NCBI GenBank assembly: GCA_022414725.1
Contig: JAJSRW010000309.1
Coordinates: 1-64,000, forward strand
DNA: 64,000 nt
Reading direction: 5' to 3'
Origin: Microglena sp. YARC
Taxonomy: Eukaryota > Chlorophyta > Chlorophyceae > Chlamydomonadales > Chlamydomonadaceae
Under the pieces are notes generated by a model that saw only the letters and a list, made by a program, of their open reading frames with translations, was not told the DNA's origin and did not search any database. The position numbers and the translations under genes are program-made. Numbering within the stretch: the stretch's first letter is position 1; each line of letters starts with the position of its first letter. Below are positions 13,201 through 28,200 of this stretch, piece after piece.

Positions 13201-16200
13201 ATACATGGTAGGTGATGGGTGGTAGGTGATGATGGTAGATGATAGGTGGTAGGTGATACATGGTAGGTGATGGATGGTAGATGATAGGTGGTAGGTGATA
13301 CATGGTAGGTGATGGCATGGTAGGTGATGGATGGTAGATGATAGGTGGTAGGTGATACATGGTAGGTGATGGATGGTAGGTGATAGGTGGTAGGTGATAC
13401 ATGGTAGGTGATGGGTGGTAGGTGATAGGTGGTAGGTGATACATGGTAGGTGATGGGTGGTAGGTGATGGATGGTAGATGATAGGTGGTAGGTGATACAT
13501 GGTAGGTGATGGATGGTAGATGATAGGTGGTAGGTGATACATGGTAGGTGATGGATGGTAGATGATAGGTGGTAGGTGATACATGGTAGGTGATTGATGG
13601 ATGGTAGATGATAGGTGGTAGGTGATACATGGTAGGTGATGGGTGGTAGGTGATAGGTGGTAGGTGATACATGGTAGGTGATGGGTGGTAGATGATAGGT
13701 GGTAGGTGATACATGGTAGGTGATGGGTGGTAGATGATAGGTGGTAGGTGATACATGGTAGGTGATGGTGGTAGGTGATAATACATGGTAGGTGATGGGT
13801 GGTAGGTGATAGGTGGTAGGTGATACATGGTAGGTGATGGGTGGTAGATGATAGGTGGTAGGTGATACATGGTAGGTGATGGGTGGTAGGTGATGGATGG
13901 TAGATGATAGGTGGTAGGTGATACATGGTAGGTGATGGATGGTAGATGATAGGTGGTAGGTGATACATGGTAGGTGATGGGTGGTAGGTGATAGGTGGTA
14001 GGTGATACATGGTAGGTGATGGGTGGTAGGTGATGGATGGTAGATGATAGGTGGTAGGTGATACATGGTAGGTGATGGTGATGGGTAGATGGGTGGTAGG
14101 TGATACATGGTAGGTGATGGGTGATGGTGGTAGATGATAGGTGGTAGGTGATACATGGTAGGTGATGGGTGGTAGATGATAGGTGGTAGGTGATACATGG
14201 TAGGTGATGGGTGGTAGGTGATAGGTGGTAGGTGATACATGGTAGGTGATGGGTGGTAGATGATAGGTGGTAGGTGATACATGGTAGGTGATGGGTGGTA
14301 GATGATAGGTGGTAGGTGATACATGGTAGGTGATGGATGGTAGATGATAGGTGGTAGGTGATACATGGTAGGTGATGGATGGTAGATGATAGGTGGTAGG
14401 TGATACATGGTAGGTGATGGGTGGTAGGTGATGGTGGTAGGTGATACATGGTAGGTGATACATGGTAGGTGATGGATGGTAGATGATAGGTGGTAGGTGA
14501 TACATGGTAGGTGATGGATGGTAGATGATAGGTGGTAGGTGATACATGGTAGGTGATGGATGGTAGGTGATAGGTGGTAGGTGATACATGGTAGGTGATG
14601 GAGGTGATAGGTGGTAGGTGATACATGGTAGGTGATGGATGGTAGATGATAGGTGGTAGGTGATACATGGTAGGTGATGGGTGGTAGGTGATGATGATAG
14701 GTGGTAGGTGATACATGGTAGGTGATGGATGGTAGATGATAGGTGGTAGGTGATACATGGTAGGTGATGGGTGGTAGGTGATGGATGGTAGATGATAGGT
14801 GGTAGGTGATACATGGTAGGTGATGGGTGGTAGGTGATAGGTGGTAGGTGATACATGGTAGGTGATGGGTGGTAGGTGATAGGTGGTAGGTGATACATGG
14901 TAGGTGATGGATGGTAGATGATAGGTGGTAGGTGATACATGGTAGGTGATGGATGGTAGATGATAGGTGGTAGGTGATACATGGTAGGTGATGGGTGGTA
15001 GGTGATAGGTGGTAGGTGATACATGGTAGGTGATGGGTGGTAGGTGATGGATGGTAGATGAATAGGTGGTAGGTGATACATGGTAGGTGATGGATGGTAG
15101 ATGATAGGTGGTAGGTGATACATGGTAGGTGATGGATGGTAGGTGATAGGTGGTAGGTGATACATGGTAGGTGATGGATGGTAGGTGATGGATGGTAGAT
15201 GGGTGGTAGGTGATACATGGTAGGTGATGGGTGGTAGGTGATAGGTGGTAGGTGATACATGGTAGGTGATGGATGGTAGATGATAGGTGGTAGGTGATAC
15301 ATGGTAGGTGATGGATGGTAGATGATAGGTGGTAGGTGATACATGGTAGGTGATGGGTGGTAGGTGATAGGTGGTAGGTGATACATGGTAGGTGATGGAT
15401 GGTAGATGATAGGTGGTAGGTGATACATGGTAGGTGATGGGTGGTAGGTAGGTGATGGATGGTAGGTGATAGGTGGTAGGTGATACATGGTAGGTGATGG
15501 ATGGTAGATGATAGGTGGTAGGTGATACATGGTAGGTGATGGATGGTAGATGATAGGTGGTAGGTGATACATGGTAGGTGATGGTGGTAGGTGATGAGGT
15601 GGTAGGTGATACATGGTAGGTGATGGATGGTAGATGATAGGTGGTAGGTGATACATGGTAGGTGATGGTAGGTGATGGGTGGTAGGTGATACATGGTAGG
15701 TGATGAGATGATAGGTGGTAGGTGATACATGGTAGGTGATGGGTGGTGGTAGATGATAGGTGGTAGGTGATACATGGTAGGTGATGGATGGTAGATGATA
15801 GGTGGTAGGTGATACATGGTAGGTGATGGATGGTAGGTGATAGGTGGTAGGTGATACATGGTAGGTGATGGGTGGTAGGTGATAGGTGGTAGGTGATACA
15901 TGGTAGGTGATGGATGGTAGATGATGGTAGGTGATGGGTGGTAGGTGATACATGGTAGGTGATGGATGGTAGATGATAGGTGGTAGGTGATACATGGTAG
16001 GTGATGGGTGGTAGGTGATGGATGGTAGATGATAGGTGGTAGGTGATACATGGTAGGTGATGTGGTAGGTGATGGATGGTAGGTGATAGGTGGTAGGTGA
16101 TACATGGTAGGTGATGGGTGGTAGGATGATAGGTGGTAGGTGATACATGGTAGGTGATGGATGGTAGATGATAGGTGGTAGGTGATACATGGTAGGTGAT

Positions 16201-19200
16201 ACATGGTAGGTGATGGATGGTAGATGATAGGTGGTAGGTGATACATGGTAGGTGATGGGTGGTAGATGATAGGTGGTAGGTGATACATGGTAGGTGATGG
16301 ATGGTAGATGATAGGTGGTAGGTGATACATGGTAGGTGATGGGAGGTGATGGATGGTAGATGATAGGTGGTAGGTGATACATGGTAGGTGATGGATGGTA
16401 GATGATAGGTGGTAGGTGATACATGGTAGGTGATGGATGGTAGATGATAGGTGGTAGGTGATACATGGTAGGTGATGGGTGGTAGGTGATAGGTGGTAGG
16501 TGATACATGGTAGGTGATGGTTGATGGATGGTAGATGATAGGTGGTAGGTGATACATGGTAGGTGATGGATGGTAGATGATAGGTGGTAGGTGATACATG
16601 GTAGGTGATGGATGGTAGATGATAGGTGGTAGGTGATACATGGTAGGTGATGGGTGGTAGGTGATAGGTGGTAGGTGATGGATGGTAGATGATAGGTGGT
16701 AGGTGATACATGGTAGGTGATGGATGGTAGATGATAGGTGGTAGGTGATACATGGTAGGTGATGGTGGTAGGTGATGGATGGTAGATGATAGGTGGTAGG
16801 TGATACATGGTAGGTGATGGTATGTGATGATAGGTGGTAGGTGATACATGGTAGGTGATGGCATGGTAGGTGATGGATGGTAGATGATAGGTGGTAGGTG
16901 ATACATGGTAGGTGATGGATGGTAGGTGATGGGTGGTAGGTGATACATGGTAGGTGATGGATGGTAGATGATAGGTGGTAGGTGATACATGGTAGGTGAT
17001 GGGTAGGTGATAGGTGGTAGGTGATACATGGTAGGTGATACATGGTAGGTGATGGATGGTAGATGATAGGTGGTAGGTGATACATGGTAGGTGATGGATG
17101 GTAGATGATAGGTGGTAGGTGATACATGGTAGGTGATGGATGGTAGATGATAGGTGGTAGGTGATACATGGTAGGTGATGGATGGTAGATGATAGGTGGT
17201 AGGTGATACATGGTAGGTGATGGTGGTAGGTGATGGATGGTAGATGATAGGTGGTAGGTGATACATGGTAGGTGATGGGTGGTAGGTGATGGATGGTAGA
17301 TGATAGGTGGTAGGTGATACATGGTAGGTGATGGATGGTAGATGATAGGTGGTAGGTGATACATGGTAGGTGATGGGTGGTAGGTGATAGGTGGTAGGTG
17401 ATACATGGTAGGTGATGGTTGGTAGGTGATAGGTGGTAGGTGATACATGGTAGGTGATGGATGGTAGATGATAGGTGGTAGGTGATACATGGTAGGTGAT
17501 GGGTGGTAGGTGATAGGTGGTAGGTGATACATGGTAGGTGATGGGTGGTAGGTGATAGGTGGTAGGTGATACATGGTAGGTGATATGGTAGGTGATGATA
17601 GGTGGTAGGTGATACATGGTAGGTGATGGGTGGTAGGTGATGGATGGTAGATGATAGGTGGTAGGTGATACATGGTAGGTGATGGATGGTAGATGATAGG
17701 TGGTAGGTGATACATGGTAGGTGATGGATGGTAGATGATAGGTGGTAGGTGATACATGGTAGGTGATGGGTGGTAGATGATAGGTGGTAGGTGATACATG
17801 GTAGGTGATGGGTGGTAGGTGATAGGTGGTAGGTGATACATGGTAGGTGATGGGTGGTAGGTGATAGGTGGTAGGTGATACATGGTAGGTGATGGTAGGT
17901 GGTGATGGATGGTAGATGATAGGTGGTAGGTGATACATGGTAGGTGATGGATGGTAGATGATAGGTGGTAGGTGATACATGGTAGGTGATGGGTGGTAGG
18001 TGATAGGTGGTAGGTGATACATGGTAGGTGATGGATGGTAGATGATAGGTGGTAGGTGATACATGGTAGGTGATGGGTGGTAGGTGATAGGTGGTAGGTG
18101 ATACATGGTAGGTGATGGATGGTGGTAGATGATAGGTGGTAGGTGATACATGGTAGGTGATGGTGGTAGGTGATGGATGGTAGGTGATAGGTGAGGTGAT
18201 ACATGGTAGGTGATGGATGGTAGATGATAGGTGGTAGGTGATACATGGTAGGTGATGGATGGTAGATGATAGGTGGTAGGTGATACATGGTAGGTGATGG
18301 ATGGTAGGTGATAGGTGGTAGGTGATACATGGTAGGTGATGGGTGGTAGGTGATAGGTGGTAGGTGATACATGGTAGGTGATGGGTGGTAGATGATAGGT
18401 GGTAGGTGATACATGGTAGGTGATGGGTGGTAGGTGATAGGTGGTAGGTGATACATGGTAGGTGATGGGTGGTAGGTGATAGGTGGTAGGTGATACATGG
18501 TAGGTGATGGTGATGTGGTAGATGATAGGTGGTAGGTGATACATGGTAGGTGATGGATGGTAGGTGATAGGTGGTAGGTGATACATGGTAGGTGATGGGT
18601 GGTAGGTGATGGATGGTAGATGATAGGTGGTAGGTGATACATGGTAGGTGATGGGTGGTAGATGATAGGTGGTAGGTGATACATGGTAGGTGATGGGTGG
18701 TAGGTGATGGATGGTAGATGGGGTAGGTGATACATGGTAGGTGATGGATGGTAGATGATAGGTGGTAGGTGATACATGGTAGGTGATGGATGGTAGATGA
18801 TAGGTGGTAGGTGATACATGGTAGGTGATGGATGGTAGATGATAGGTGGTAGGTGATACATGGTAGGTGATGGGTGGTAGGTGATAGGTGGTAGGTGATA
18901 CATGGTAGGTGATGGGTGGTAGGTGATAGGTGGTAGGTGATACATGGTAGGTGATGGGTGGTAGGTGATAGGTGGTAGGTGATACATGGTAGGTGATGGC
19001 ATGGTATGATGGATGGTAGATGATAGGTGGTAGGTGATACATGGTAGGTGATGGATGGTAGATGATAGGTGGTAGGTGATACATGGTAGGTGATGGATGG
19101 TGGTAGGTGATAGATAGGTGGTAGGTGATACATGGTAGGTGATGGATGGTAGATGATAGGTGGTAGGTGATACATGGTAGGTGATGGATGGTAGATGATA

Positions 19201-22200
19201 GGTGGTAGGTGATACATGGTAGGTGATGGGTGGTAGGTGATGGATGGTAGATGATAGGTGGTAGGTGATACATGGTAGGTGATGGGTGGTAGATGATAGG
19301 TGGTAGGTGATACATGGTAGGTGATGGGTGGTAGGTGATACATGGTAGATGATAGGTGGTAGGTGATACATGGTAGGTGATGGGTGGTAGATGATAGGTG
19401 GTAGGTGATACATGGTAGGTGATGGATGGTAGATGATAGGTGGTAGGTGATACATGGTAGGTGATGGGTGGTAGGTGATGGATGGTAGATGATAGGTGGT
19501 AGGTGATACATGGTAGGTGATGGATGGTAGATGATAGGTGGTAGGTGATACATGGTAGGTGATGGATGGTAGATGATAGGTGGTAGGTGATACATGGTAG
19601 GTGATGGGTGGTAGGTGATAGGTGGTAGGTGATACATGGTAGGTGATGGATGGTAGGTGATAGGTGGTAGGTGATACATGGTAGGTGATGGATGGTAGAT
19701 GATAGGTGGTAGGTGATACATGGTAGGTGATGGGTGGTAGGTGATAGGTGGTAGGTGATACATGGTAGGTGATGGATGGTAGATGATAGGTGGTAGGTGA
19801 TACATGGTAGGTGATGGGTGGTAGGTGATGGATGGTAGGTGATAGGTGGTAGGTGATACATGGTAGGTGATGGGGTGGTAGGTGATGGATGGTAGATGAT
19901 AGGTGGTAGGTGATACATGGTAGGTGATGGATGGTAGATGATAGGTGGTAGGTGATACATGGTAGGTGATGGGTGGTAGGTGATAGGTGGTAGGTGATAC
20001 ATGGTAGGTGATGGGTGGTAGATGATAGGTGGTAGGTGATACATGGTAGGTGATGGATGGTAGATGATAGGTGGTAGGTGATACATGGTAGGTGATGGGT
20101 GGTAGGTGATAGGTGGTAGGTGATACATGGTAGGTGATGGGTGGTAGATGGTATAGGTGGTAGGTGATACATGGTAGGTGATGGATGGTAGATGATAGGT
20201 GGTAGGTGATACATGGTAGGTGATGGGTGGTAGGTGATAGATGATAGGTGGTAGGTGATACATGGTAGGTGATGGGTGGTAGGTGATAGGTGGTAGGTGA
20301 TACATGGTAGGTGATGGGTGGTAGGTGATAGGTGGTAGGTGATACATGGTAGGTGATGGATGGTAGATGATAGGTGGTAGGTGATACATGGTAGGTGATG
20401 GAGGTGGTGGTAGGTGATACATGGTAGGTGATGGATGGTAGATGATAGGTGGTAGGTGATACATGGTAGGTGATGGGTGGTAGGTGATAGGTGGTAGGTG
20501 ATACATGGTAGGTGATGGATGGTAGATGATAGGTGGTAGGTGATACATGGTAGGTGATGGTGGTAGGTGATGTGGTAGATGATAGGTGGTAGGTGATACA
20601 TGGTAGGTGATGGATGGTAGATGATAGGTGGTAGGTGATACATGGTAGGTGATGGATGGTAGATGATAGGTGGTAGGTGATACATGGTAGGTGATGGATG
20701 GTAGATGATAGGTGGTAGGTGATACATGGTAGGTGATGGATGGTAGATGATAGGTGGTAGGTGATACATGGTAGGTGATGGGTAGGTAGGTGATACATGG
20801 TAGGTGATGGATGGTAGATGATAGGTGGTAGGTGATACATGGTAGGTGATGGGTGGTAGGTGATAGGTGGTAGGTGATACATGGTAGGTGATGGGTGGTA
20901 GATGATAGGTGGTAGGTGATACATGGTAGGTGATGGATGGTAGATGATAGGTGGTAGGTGATACATGGTAGGTGATGGATGGTAGATGATAGGTGGTAGG
21001 TGATACATGGTAGGTGATGGGTGGTAGGTGATAGGTGGTAGGTGATACATGGTAGGTGATGGGGTGATGGATGGTAGATGATAGGTGGTAGGTGATACAT
21101 GGTAGGTGATGGATGGTAGGTGATAGGTGGTAGGTGATACATGGTAGGTGATGGATGGTAGATGATAGGTGGTAGGTGATACATGGTAGGTGATGGATGG
21201 TAGATGATAGGTGGTAGGTGATACATGGTAGGTGATGGATGGTAGATGATAGGTGGTAGGTGATACATGGTAGGTGATGGGTGGTAGGTGATAGGTGGTA
21301 GGTGATACATGGTAGGTGATACATGGTGGTAGGTGATGGATGGTAGATGATAGGTGGTAGGTGATACATGGTAGGTGATGGGTGGTAGGTGATAGGTGGT
21401 AGGTGATACATGGTAGGTGATGGATGGTGGTAGGTGATGATAGGTGGTAGGTGATACATGGTAGGTGATGGGTGGTAGGTGATGGATGGTAGATGATAGG
21501 TGGTAGGTGATACATGGTAGGTGATGGGTGGTAGGTGATGGATGGTAGATGATAGGTGGTAGGTGATACATGGTAGGTGATGGGGTGATAGATGATAGGT
21601 GGTAGGTGATACATGGTAGGTGATGGATGGTAGATGATAGGTGGTAGGTGATACATGGTAGGTGATGGGTGGTAGGTGATAGGTGGTAGGTGATACATGG
21701 TAGGTGATGGATGGTAGATGATAGGTGGTAGGTGATACATGGTAGGTGATGGGTGATGGATGGTAGATGATAGGTGGTAGGTGATACATGGTAGGTGATG
21801 GATGGTAGATGATAGGTGGTAGGTGATACATGGTAGGTGATGGATGGTAGATGATAGGTGGTAGGTGATACATGGTAGGTGATGGGTGGTAGATGATAGG
21901 TGGTAGGTGATACATGGTAGGTGATGGGTGGTAGGTGATAGGTGGTAGGTGATACATGGTAGGTGATACATGGTAGGTGATGGATGGTAGATGATAGGTG
22001 GTAGGTGATACATGGTAGGTGATGGATGGTAGATGATAGGTGGTAGGTGATACATGGTAGGTGATGGTGGATGGTAGATGATAGGTGGTAGGTGATACAT
22101 GGTAGGTGATGGGTGGTAGGTGATGGATGGTAGATGATAGGTGGTAGGTGATACATGGTAGGTGATGGTGGTAGGTGATAGGTGGTAGGTGATACATGGT

Positions 22201-25200
22201 AGGTGATACATGGTAGGTGATGGATGGTAGATGATAGGTGGTAGGTGATACATGGTAGGTGATGGATGGTAGGTGATAGGTGGTAGGTGATACATGGTAG
22301 GTGATGGATGGTAGGTGATAGGTGGTAGGTGATACATGGTAGGTGATGGGTGGTAGGTGATAGGTGGTAGGTGATACATGGTAGGTGATGGATGGTAGAT
22401 GATAGGTGGTAGGTGATACATGGTAGGTGATGGTGGTAGGTGATGGTGGTAGATGATAGGTGGTAGGTGATACATGGTAGGTGATGGATGGTAGATGATA
22501 GGTGGTAGGTGATACATGGTAGGTGATGGATGGTAGGTGATGATAGGTGGTAGGTGATACATGGTAGGTGATACATGGTAGGTGATGGATGGTAGATGAT
22601 AGGTGGTAGGTGATACATGGTAGGTGATGGGTGGTAGGTGACATGGTAGGTGATGGATGGTAGGTGATAGGTGGTAGGTGATACATGGTAGGTGATGGAT
22701 GGTAGATGATAGGTGGTAGGTGATACATGGTAGGTGATGGGTGGTAGGTGATAGGTGGTAGGTGATACATGGTAGGTGATGGGTGGTAGGTGATGGATGG
22801 TAGATGATAGGTGGTAGGTGATACATGGTAGGTGATGGATGGTAGATGATAGGTGGTAGGTGATACATGGTAGGTGATGGTGATGGATGGTAGATGATAG
22901 GTGGTAGGTGATACATGGTAGGTGATGGGTGGTAGATGATAGGTGGTAGGTGATACATGGTAGGTGATGGGTGGTAGGTGATAGGTGGTAGGTGATACAT
23001 GGTAGGTGATGGGTGGTAGGTGATAGGTGGTAGGTGATACATGGTAGGTGATGGGTGGTAGGTGATGGATGGTAGATGATAGGTGGTAGGTGATACATGG
23101 TAGGTGATGGATGGTAGGTGATAGGTGGTAGGTGATACATGGTAGGTGATACATGGTAGGTGATGGATGGTAGATGATAGGTGGTAGGTGATACATGGTA
23201 GGTGATGGATGGTAGATGATAGGTGGTAGGTGATACATGGTAGGTGATGGATGGTAGGTGATAGGTGGTAGGTGATACATGGTAGGTGATGGGTGGTAGG
23301 TGATAGGTGGTAGGTGATACATGGTAGGTGATGGGTGGTAGGTGATAGGTGGTAGGTGATACATGGTAGGTGATGGTAGGTGATGGATGGTAGATGATAG
23401 GTGGTAGGTGATACATGGTAGGTGATGGGTGGTAGGTGATAGGTGGTAGGTGATACATGGTAGGTGATGGTAGGTGATGGATGGTAGATGATAGGTGGTA
23501 GGTGATACATGGTAGGTGATGGATGGTAGATGATAGGTGGTAGGTGATACATGGTAGGTGATGGGTGGTAGATGATAGGTGGTAGGTGATACATGGTAGG
23601 TGATGGTGGTAGGTGATGGTAGATGATAGGTGGTAGGTGATACATGGTAGGTGATGGATGGTAGATGATAGGTGGTAGGTGATACATGGTAGGTGATGGA
23701 TGGTAGATGATAGGTGGTAGGTGATACATGGTAGGTGATGGGTGGTAGGTGATAGGTGGTAGGTGATACATGGTAGGTGATGGATGGTAGGTGATAGGTG
23801 GTAGGTGATACATGGTAGGTGATACATGGTAGGTGATGGATGGTAGATGATAGGTGGTAGGTGATACATGGTAGGTGATGGATGGTAGATGATAGGTGGT
23901 AGGTGATACATGGTAGGTGATGGATGGTAGATGATAGGTGGTAGGTGATACATGGTAGGTGATGGATGGTAGATGATAGGTGGTAGGTGATACATGGTAG
24001 GTGATGGTGGTAGGTGATAGGTGGTAGGTGATACATGGTAGGTGATGTGGTAGGTGATGGATGGTAGATGATAGGTGGTAGGTGATACATGGTAGGTGAT
24101 GGTGGGATGGTAGATGATAGGTGGTAGGTGATACATGGTAGGTGATGGGTGGTAGGTGATAGGTGGTAGGTGATACATGGTAGGTGATGGGTGATGGTGG
24201 TAGGTGATAGGTGGTAGGTGATACATGGTAGGTGATGGGTGGTAGGTGATAGGTGGTAGGTGATACATGGTAGGTGATGGATGGTAGATGATAGGTGGTA
24301 GGTGATACATGGTAGGTGATGGGTGGTAGGTGATGATGGTGGTAGGTGATACATGGTAGGTGATGGATGGTAGATGATAGGTGGTAGGTGATACATGGTA
24401 GGTGATGGATGGTGGTAGATGATAGGTGGTAGGTGATACATGGTAGGTGATGGTGGTAGGTGATGTGAGATGATAGGTGGTAGGTGATACATGGTAGGTG
24501 ATGGATGGTAGATGATAGGTGGTAGGTGATACATGGTAGGTGATGAGGTGATGGATGGTAGATGATAGGTGGTAGGTGATACATGGTAGGTGATGGGTGG
24601 TAGATGATAGGTGGTAGGTGATACATGGTAGGTGATGGATGGTAGATGATAGGTGGTAGGTGATACATGGTAGGTGATGGATGGTAGATGATAGGTGGTA
24701 GGTGATACATGGTAGGTGATGGATGGTAGATGATAGGTGGTAGGTGATACATGGTAGGTGATGGATGGTAGATGATAGGTGGTAGGTGATACATGGTAGG
24801 TGATGGATGGTAGATGATAGGTGGTAGGTGATACATGGTAGGTGATGGATGGTAGATGATAGGTGGTAGGTGATACATGGTAGGTGATGGGTGGTAGGTG
24901 ATGATGAGGTGGTAGGTGATACATGGTAGGTGATGGATGGTAGATGATAGGTGGTAGGTGATACATGGTAGGTGATGGATGGTAGATGATAGGTGGTAGG
25001 TGATACATGGTAGGTGATGGGTGGTAGGTGATAGGTGGTAGGTGATACATGGTAGGTGATGGGTGGTAGGTGATGATAGGTGGTAGGTGATACATGGTAG
25101 GTGATGGGTGGTAGATGATAGGTGGTAGGTGATACATGGTAGGTGATGGATGGTAGATGATAGGTGGTAGGTGATACATGGTAGGTGATGGGTGGTAGGT

Positions 25201-28200
25201 GATAGGTGGTAGGTGATACATGGTAGGTGATGGGTGGTATGGATGGTAGATGATAGGTGGTAGGTGATACATGGTAGGTGATGGGTGGTAGGTGATACAT
25301 GGTAGGTGATAGGTGGTAGGTGATACATGGTAGGTGATGGATGGTAGATGATAGGTGGTAGGTGATACATGGTAGGTGATGGGTGGTAGGTGATGGATGG
25401 TAGATGATAGGTGGTAGGTGATACATGGTAGGTGATGGATGGTAGATGATAGGTGGTAGGTGATACATGGTAGGTGATGGGTGGTAGGTGATAGGTGGTA
25501 GGTGATACATGGTAGGTGATGGGTGATGGATGGTAGATGATAGGTGGTAGGTGATACATGGTAGGTGATGGGTGGTAGGTGATGGTATAGGTGGTAGGTG
25601 ATACATGGTAGGTGATGGGTGGTAGGTGATGGATGGTAGATGATAGGTGGTAGGTGATACATGGTAGGTGATGGATGGTAGATGATAGGTGGTAGGTGAT
25701 ACATGGTAGGTGATGGATGGTAGATGATAGGTGGTAGGTGATACATGGTAGGTGATGGGTGGTAGGTGATACATGGTAGGTGATGGACATGGTAGGTGAT
25801 AGGTGGTAGGTGATACATGGTAGGTGATGGATGGTAGATGATAGGTGGTAGGTGATACATGGTAGGTGATGGTGGTAGGTGATAGGTGGTAGGTGATACA
25901 TGGTAGGTGATATGGTGGTAGGTGATACATGGTAGGTGATATGGTAGATGATAGGTGGTAGGTGATACATGGTAGGTGATGGATGGTAGATGATAGGTGG
26001 TAGGTGATACATGGTAGGTGATGGATGGTAGATGATAGGTGGTAGGTGATACATGGTAGGTGATGGATGGTAGATGATAGGTGGTAGGTGATACATGGTA
26101 GGTGATGGATGGTAGATGATAGGTGGTAGGTGATACATGGTAGGTGATGGGTGGTAGGTGATAGGTGGTAGGTGATACATGGTAGGTGATGGGTGGTAAG
26201 GTGGTAGGTGATACATGGTAGGTGATGGGTGGTAGGTGATAGGTGGTAGGTGATACATGGTAGGTGATGGGCATGGTAGATGGATGGTAGATGATAGGTG
26301 GTAGGTGATACATGGTAGGTGATGGGTGGTAGGTGATAGGTGGTAGGTTAGGTGATACATGGTAGGTGATGGGTGGTAGATGATAGGTGGTAGGTGATAC
26401 ATGGTAGGTGATGGTGGTAGGTGATAGGTGGTGGTAGGTGATACATGGTAGGTGATGGGTGCATGGTAGGTGATAGGTGATAGGTGGTAGGTGATACATG
26501 GTAGTGATGGGTGGTAGGTGATATGGTAGGTGATACATGGTAGGTGATGGGTGGTAGGTGATGGATGGTAGATGATAGGTGGTAGGTGATACATGGTAGG
26601 TGATGGTAGGTGATGGATGGTAGATGATAGGTGGTAGGTGATACATGGTAGGTGATGGATGGTAGGTGATAGGTGGTAGGTGATACATGGTAGGTGATGG
26701 GTGGTAGATGATAGGTGGTAGGTGATACATGGTAGGTGATGGGTGCTAGGTGATGGATGGCGGTAGGTGATACATGGTAGGTGATGGGTGGTAGGTGATA
26801 GGTGGTAGGTGATACATGGTAGGTGATGGGTGGTAGGTGATGGATGGTAGATGATAGGTGGTAGGTGATACATGGTAGGTGATGGGTGGTAGGTGATGGT
26901 AGGTGATGGGTGGTAGGTGATAGGTGGTAGGTGATACATGGTAGGTGATGGGTGGTAGGTGATGGATGGTAGATGATAGGTGGTAGGTGATACATGGTAG
27001 GTGATGGGTGGTAGGTGATGGGTGGTAGATGATAGGTGGTAGGTGATACATGGTAGGTGATGGGTGGTAGGTGATAGGTGGTAGGTGATACATGGTAGGT
27101 GATGGGTGGTAGGTGATGGATGGTAGATGATAGGTGGTAGGTGATACATGGTAGGTGATGGGTGGTAGGTGATAGGTGGTAGGTGATGGATGGTAGATGA
27201 TAGGTGGTAGGTGATACATGGTAGGTGATGGATGGTAGATGATAGGTGGTAGGTGATACATGGTAGGTGATGTGTGGTAGGTGATAGGCGGTAGGTGATA
27301 CATGGTAGGTGATGGATGGTAGGTGATAGGTGGTAGGTGATACATGGTAGGTGATGGGTGGTAGGTGATGGATGGTAGATGATAGGTGGTAGGTGATACA
27401 TGGTAGGTGATGGAGGTGATGCGGTGGTAGGTGATACACATGGTAGGTGATGGGGTGATAAGGTGATACATGGTAGGTGATGGTAGGTGATGGATAGATG
27501 ATAGGTGGTAGGTGATCATGGTAGGTGATGGGTGTAATAGGTGGTAGGTGATACATGGTAGGTGATGGGTGGTAGGTGATGGTGGTACATGGTAGGTGAT
27601 GGGTGGTAGGTGGGTGGTAGGTGATACATGGTAGGTGATGGGTGGTAGGTGATAGTGGTAGGTGATACATGGTAGGTGATGGGTGGTAGGTGCATGATGG
27701 TGGTAGGTGATACCATGGTAGGTGATGGGTGGTAGGTGATGGTGGTAGATGATAGGTGGTAGGTGATACATGGTAGGTGATGGATGGATGGTAGATGATA
27801 GGTGGTAGGTGATACATGGTAGGTGATGTGGTGGTGGTAGATGATAGTGGTAGGTGGATACATGGTAGGTGATGGATGGTAGATGATAGGTGGTAGGTGA
27901 TACATGGTAGGTGATGGGTGGTAGGTGATAGGTGGTAGGTGATACATGGTAGGTGATGGGTGGTAGGTGATAGGTGGTAGGTGATACATGGTAGGTGATG
28001 GATGGTAGATGATAGGTGGTAGGTGATACATGGTAGGTGATGGGTGGTAGATGATAGGTGGTAGGTGATACATGGTAGGTGATGGGTGGTAGGTGATGGA
28101 TGGTAGATGATAGGTGGTAGGTGATACATGGTAGGTGATGGGTGGTAGGTGATAGGGTGGTAGGTGATACATGGTAGGTGATGGATGGTAGATGATAGGT

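Noticed and set aside
4496..27401. Three overlapping minus-strand reading frames of about 7,000 codons
   Set aside because: They exist only because the C-poor repeat has no stop codons on that strand in any frame. All three frames are equally open, there is no non-repetitive protein domain, and indels in the repeat do not close any frame.
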